From: Sphingomonadales bacterium
GTDB taxonomy: Bacteria > Pseudomonadota > Alphaproteobacteria > Sphingomonadales > Sphingomonadaceae
Length of the DNA: 18,999 nt
NCBI GenBank assembly: GCA_025360285.1
Contig: JANYCM010000221.1
Coordinates: 1 to 18,999, forward strand
Reading direction: 5' to 3'
The position numbers were made by a program, and so were the translations under genes. The notes beneath the pieces were generated by a model. The model saw nothing but the letters and a program-made list of their open reading frames with translations. It was not told the origin of the DNA and made no database searches. Positions 16,453-18,999 of this stretch are shown piece after piece. How positions within the stretch are numbered: position 1 is the first letter of the stretch; each line of letters begins with the position of its first letter.

Positions 16453-18786
16453 GTGATCGAAACCGCTGCAAAATCCGATACCGTGGCGATGATCGAACAG
16501 CTCGATGACCGGCTGCGCTGGCTGTCGGCCTGGACGATCCACAACGCCAACCATCTGCGCCCCAGCCGCGACGGCGTGAAGGTCGGCGGCCACCAGGCGA
16601 GTTGCGCCTCGATGTCGACGATCATGGCCAGCCTGTATTTTGCAGCACTCGGCCCCAATGACCGGGTGGCGGTGAAGCCGCACGCCGGGCCGCTGCTCCA
16701 TGCCATCCATTATCTGCTCGGCAACCAGAGCCGGGCGCAGTTGGAGGCCTTTCGCGGTTTCCAGGGTGCGCAAAGCTATCCCAGCCGCACCAAGGATGAA
16801 ATTCCGGTTGATTTTTCAACGGGTTCCGTAGGTCTCGGCGTGGCGGTGACGGCCTTTGCCAGCCTGGTGCAGGACTATCTTGTCGCCCATGGCGGCCTCG
16901 CCGAAGCCGATACCGGGCGGATGATCGCGCTGATGGGCGACGCCGAACTCGATGAGGGCAATATCTATGAATGCCTGATCGAGGGCTATAAACACGATAT
17001 CCGCAACTGCTGGTGGATCGTCGATTACAACCGCCAGAGCCTCGACCATACCACCGCCGACCGCATGTTCCGGCGCTTTGACGATATCTTTGAAACCTGC
17101 GGCTGGCGGGTCATCACCCTGAAACACGGCCGCCGCCAGAAGGCGGCCTTCCAGGAACCCGGCGGCGCCGCGCTGGAGGCCTGGATCGATGGCTGCCCCA
17201 ATGTCGATTATGCGGCGCTGACCTATCAGGGCGGCGCCGCCTGGCGGGCACGACTTTTGGCGGATATCGGGGAAAAACGCGGGGTTGCGTCGCTGCTTTC
17301 CCGCCGCGATGATGCCGAACTGGCGCGGTTGATGACCGATTTGGGCGGGCATTGTGTGGAGTCTTTGCTCGGCGCCTATGCCGAGGCGGCAAGCAGCGAC
17401 CGCCCCGCGCTGATCATCGCCTATACCGTCAAGGGCAAGGGCCTGCCGCTCGCCGGCCACAAGGACAATCACGCCGGGCAGATGAACGCCCCCCAGATGG
17501 CGGCGCTGCGGCAATCGCTGGGCATCGCCGAGGGTGACGAATGGGCGCCCTGGGCCGGGCTGGGCGACAATCAGGCCGCGGCCTTGCAGGCTTTTGTGGC
17601 GGCATCACCCGCCGCAAAATTGCCGAAAGACCGGGATTTTTCGGCCGTGCCCGTGTCGGCGATACCGGCGCCGGATGGTGAGGAACAATCGACCCAGGCG
17701 GCGTTCGGCCGAGTGCTGTTGGAGATCGCCAAGGCCGGCGGGCCGCTTGCCGACCGCATTGTCACCACCTCGCCCGATGTGACGGTTTCGACCAATCTCG
17801 GCCCCTGGGTGAATGCCCGTGGCCTGTTCCGGCGCAGTGCCCTCGCCGATGTTTTCCGCGCCGCCAAAATCCCCAGCCCACAGAAGTGGCAAGGCGATAA
17901 CGCCGGCCAACATATCGAGCTTGGCATCGCCGAGAATAATCTTTTTCTGATGTTAGCGGCGGCGGGCCTCGCTGCACCGCTGTTCGGCACGCGCCTCATT
18001 CCCATCGGCACGGTCTATGATCCCTTCATCGCCCGGGGTCTCGATGCGCTGAATTATGGCTGTTACCAGGATGCGCGCTTCCTCCTCGTCGCGACGCCCT
18101 CGGGGCTGACGTTGGCCCCCGAGGGCGGCGCGCACCAGAGCATCAACCCGCCGCTGGTTGCCATGGGGCAGCCGGGGCTGACGATGTTCGAACCGGCCTA
18201 TGCCGATGAACTGGCGGTGCTGATGCAGTGGGCGTTCGGCCATATGCAGGCGGCGGACGGCGGATCGGTCTATCTGCGGCTGACAACGCGCAACATGGTC
18301 CAGCCGAAACGCCTTGATGATGCCTGGCAGAAGGACGTTATTTCAGGGGGTTACTGGTTGAAGCCACCGGGGCCGGGGGCGCAGGCGGCGATCGTTGCCA
18401 TGGGCGCGCTGATGCCCGAAGCGCTGGCCGCCTGGGAGGAGCTGCGCACCGAAGTGCCGGGCCTGGGGCTGCTGAATATCACGTCGCCGGACCTGCTCCA
18501 CCGGGGCTGGAGCGGGGACGGGGCGGGGCGCTGGCGGGGGGCCAAGGGGGTCAGCCATGTCGAGGGCCTGCTGGCGGCTTTGCCGGCCGGGGCGCGGCTG
18601 GTGACATTGCTCGATGGTTCGCCCGCGGCGCTGTCGTGGCTGGGCGGGGTACGCGGGCAGCGGGTGGTGCCGCTGGGGGTCGATCGTTTCGGCCAAACCG
18701 GTGATTTAGTTGATCTTTATCGCGAATATCGGCTCGATGCCGATGCGATAATCGCCGCCATGGCTGACGCGCTGATTGACCGATAG
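16453..18786 (+). CDS. AceE/transketolase-like thiamine-diphosphate enzyme
   Basis: The 777-residue cytoplasmic protein belongs to the transketolase / homodimeric pyruvate dehydrogenase E1 superfamily. Visible motifs are HAGPLLHAIHYLLG (77-90), STGSVGLG (122-129), the thiamine-diphosphate/Mg motif GDAELDEGN...DYN (162-193), and YTVKGKGLPLAGHKDNH (324-340). ELGIAENNLFLMLAAAGL near 484 marks the pyrimidine-binding domain. GDAELDE resembles the AceE motif GDGEMDE more than that of transketolase proper, but the chain is about 110 residues shorter than typical AceE. The start is a GTG at 16453 with AAAAAGG about nine bases upstream; an internal ATG at 16489 lacks a ribosome site. No E2 or E3 gene is adjacent. 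It may act as a 2-oxoacid dehydrogenase E1 or a specialised transketolase; substrate is unknown. Confidence 0.8.
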   Translation: MIETAAKSDTVAMIEQLDDRLRWLSAWTIHNANHLRPSRDGVKVGGHQASCASMSTIMASLYFAALGPNDRVAVKPHAGPLLHAIHYLLGNQSRAQLEAFRGFQGAQSYPSRTKDEIPVDFSTGSVGLGVAVTAFASLVQDYLVAHGGLAEADTGRMIALMGDAELDEGNIYECLIEGYKHDIRNCWWIVDYNRQSLDHTTADRMFRRFDDIFETCGWRVITLKHGRRQKAAFQEPGGAALEAWIDGCPNVDYAALTYQGGAAWRARLLADIGEKRGVASLLSRRDDAELARLMTDLGGHCVESLLGAYAEAASSDRPALIIAYTVKGKGLPLAGHKDNHAGQMNAPQMAALRQSLGIAEGDEWAPWAGLGDNQAAALQAFVAASPAAKLPKDRDFSAVPVSAIPAPDGEEQSTQAAFGRVLLEIAKAGGPLADRIVTTSPDVTVSTNLGPWVNARGLFRRSALADVFRAAKIPSPQKWQGDNAGQHIELGIAENNLFLMLAAAGLAAPLFGTRLIPIGTVYDPFIARGLDALNYGCYQDARFLLVATPSGLTLAPEGGAHQSINPPLVAMGQPGLTMFEPAYADELAVLMQWAFGHMQAADGGSVYLRLTTRNMVQPKRLDDAWQKDVISGGYWLKPPGPGAQAAIVAMGALMPEALAAWEELRTEVPGLGLLNITSPDLLHRGWSGDGAGRWRGAKGVSHVEGLLAALPAGARLVTLLDGSPAALSWLGGVRGQRVVPLGVDRFGQTGDLVDLYREYRLDADAIIAAMADALIDR

Positions 18787-18804
18787 GCTTTGGCGGACTA
18801 GTCG
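18776..18804 (+). promoter_or_regulatory. Candidate promoter of tRNA-Pro(UGG)
   Basis: TTGACC (18776-18781) overlaps the end of the AceE-like gene. After a 17-bp spacer, TAGTCG (18799-18804) is a weak -10, 11 bp before the tRNA. Read-through from the upstream gene is an alternative source of this tRNA. Confidence 0.35.
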
Positions 18805-18815
18805 GGCGCTCCAGT

Positions 18816-18892
<77 letters not shown>

Positions 18893-18999
18893 CTATTTCC
18901 TGGAAATGCGGGATTTTTCCGGGTTTTTCGGGTGGTTTTCAGGGTGTTTTGCAGCGTGTCACCGGGGTGCGCACCGGTCAGCGGGGTAGTGCCACCGGG

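Overview
This is a high-GC, gene-dense window that looks like an alphaproteobacterial chromosome, most likely a sphingomonad of the Sphingosinicellaceae / Polymorphobacter-Sandarakinorhabdus type. That placement is inference. It rests on two proteins with PEPxxWA-type C-terminal sorting signals, an AcnA-type aconitase, a TonB-dependent receptor, and bacteriochlorophyll light-harvesting genes with PpsR/CrtJ-type operator sites. No mobile element, CRISPR array or rRNA gene was seen.

Layout. 1-1264 (-): secreted zinc-metalloprotease-like protein with a PEPxxWA anchor. 1399-4083 (-): aconitase. 4273-4349 (+): tRNA-Pro(CGG) with its own promoter. 4628-8844 (+): TonB-dependent receptor followed by a secreted M28 aminopeptidase with an Fn3-like tail, possibly a nutrient capture and processing pair. 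8936-10687 (+): NodU/CmcH-type carbamoyltransferase. 10699-11555 (-): small DUF6434-like protein and a glutathione S-transferase. 11655-13770: light-harvesting island. 13972-15181 (+): JmjC/cupin oxygenase gene broken by a one-base loss and a 20-bp tandem duplication. 15182-15556: AT-richer stretch with no convincing gene. 15557-16297 (+): second PEPxxWA-anchored secreted protein. 16453-18786 (+): AceE/transketolase-like thiamine-diphosphate enzyme. 18816-18892 (+): tRNA-Pro(UGG).

The centre of interest is 11655-13770. Two short genes encode light-harvesting beta and alpha polypeptides that align without gaps to peripheral LH2 (B800-850) subunits, so they are called pucB and pucA rather than pufBA. 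Upstream, two perfect TGT-N12-ACA palindromes lie 8 bp apart and overlap the -35 and -10 elements of a sigma-70-like promoter, the classical layout for cooperative repression by PpsR/CrtJ. A strong hairpin terminator follows pucA, and a PucC/LhaA-family assembly factor is encoded convergently on the other strand. No reaction-centre, bch or crt genes are present here, so this looks like a self-contained LH2 locus separate from a main photosynthesis cluster. The beta subunit has Gln in place of the nearly universal His of the B800-site region, while the B850 histidines and the alpha Tyr-Trp pair are kept. This suggests an LH2 with modified or missing B800 absorption.
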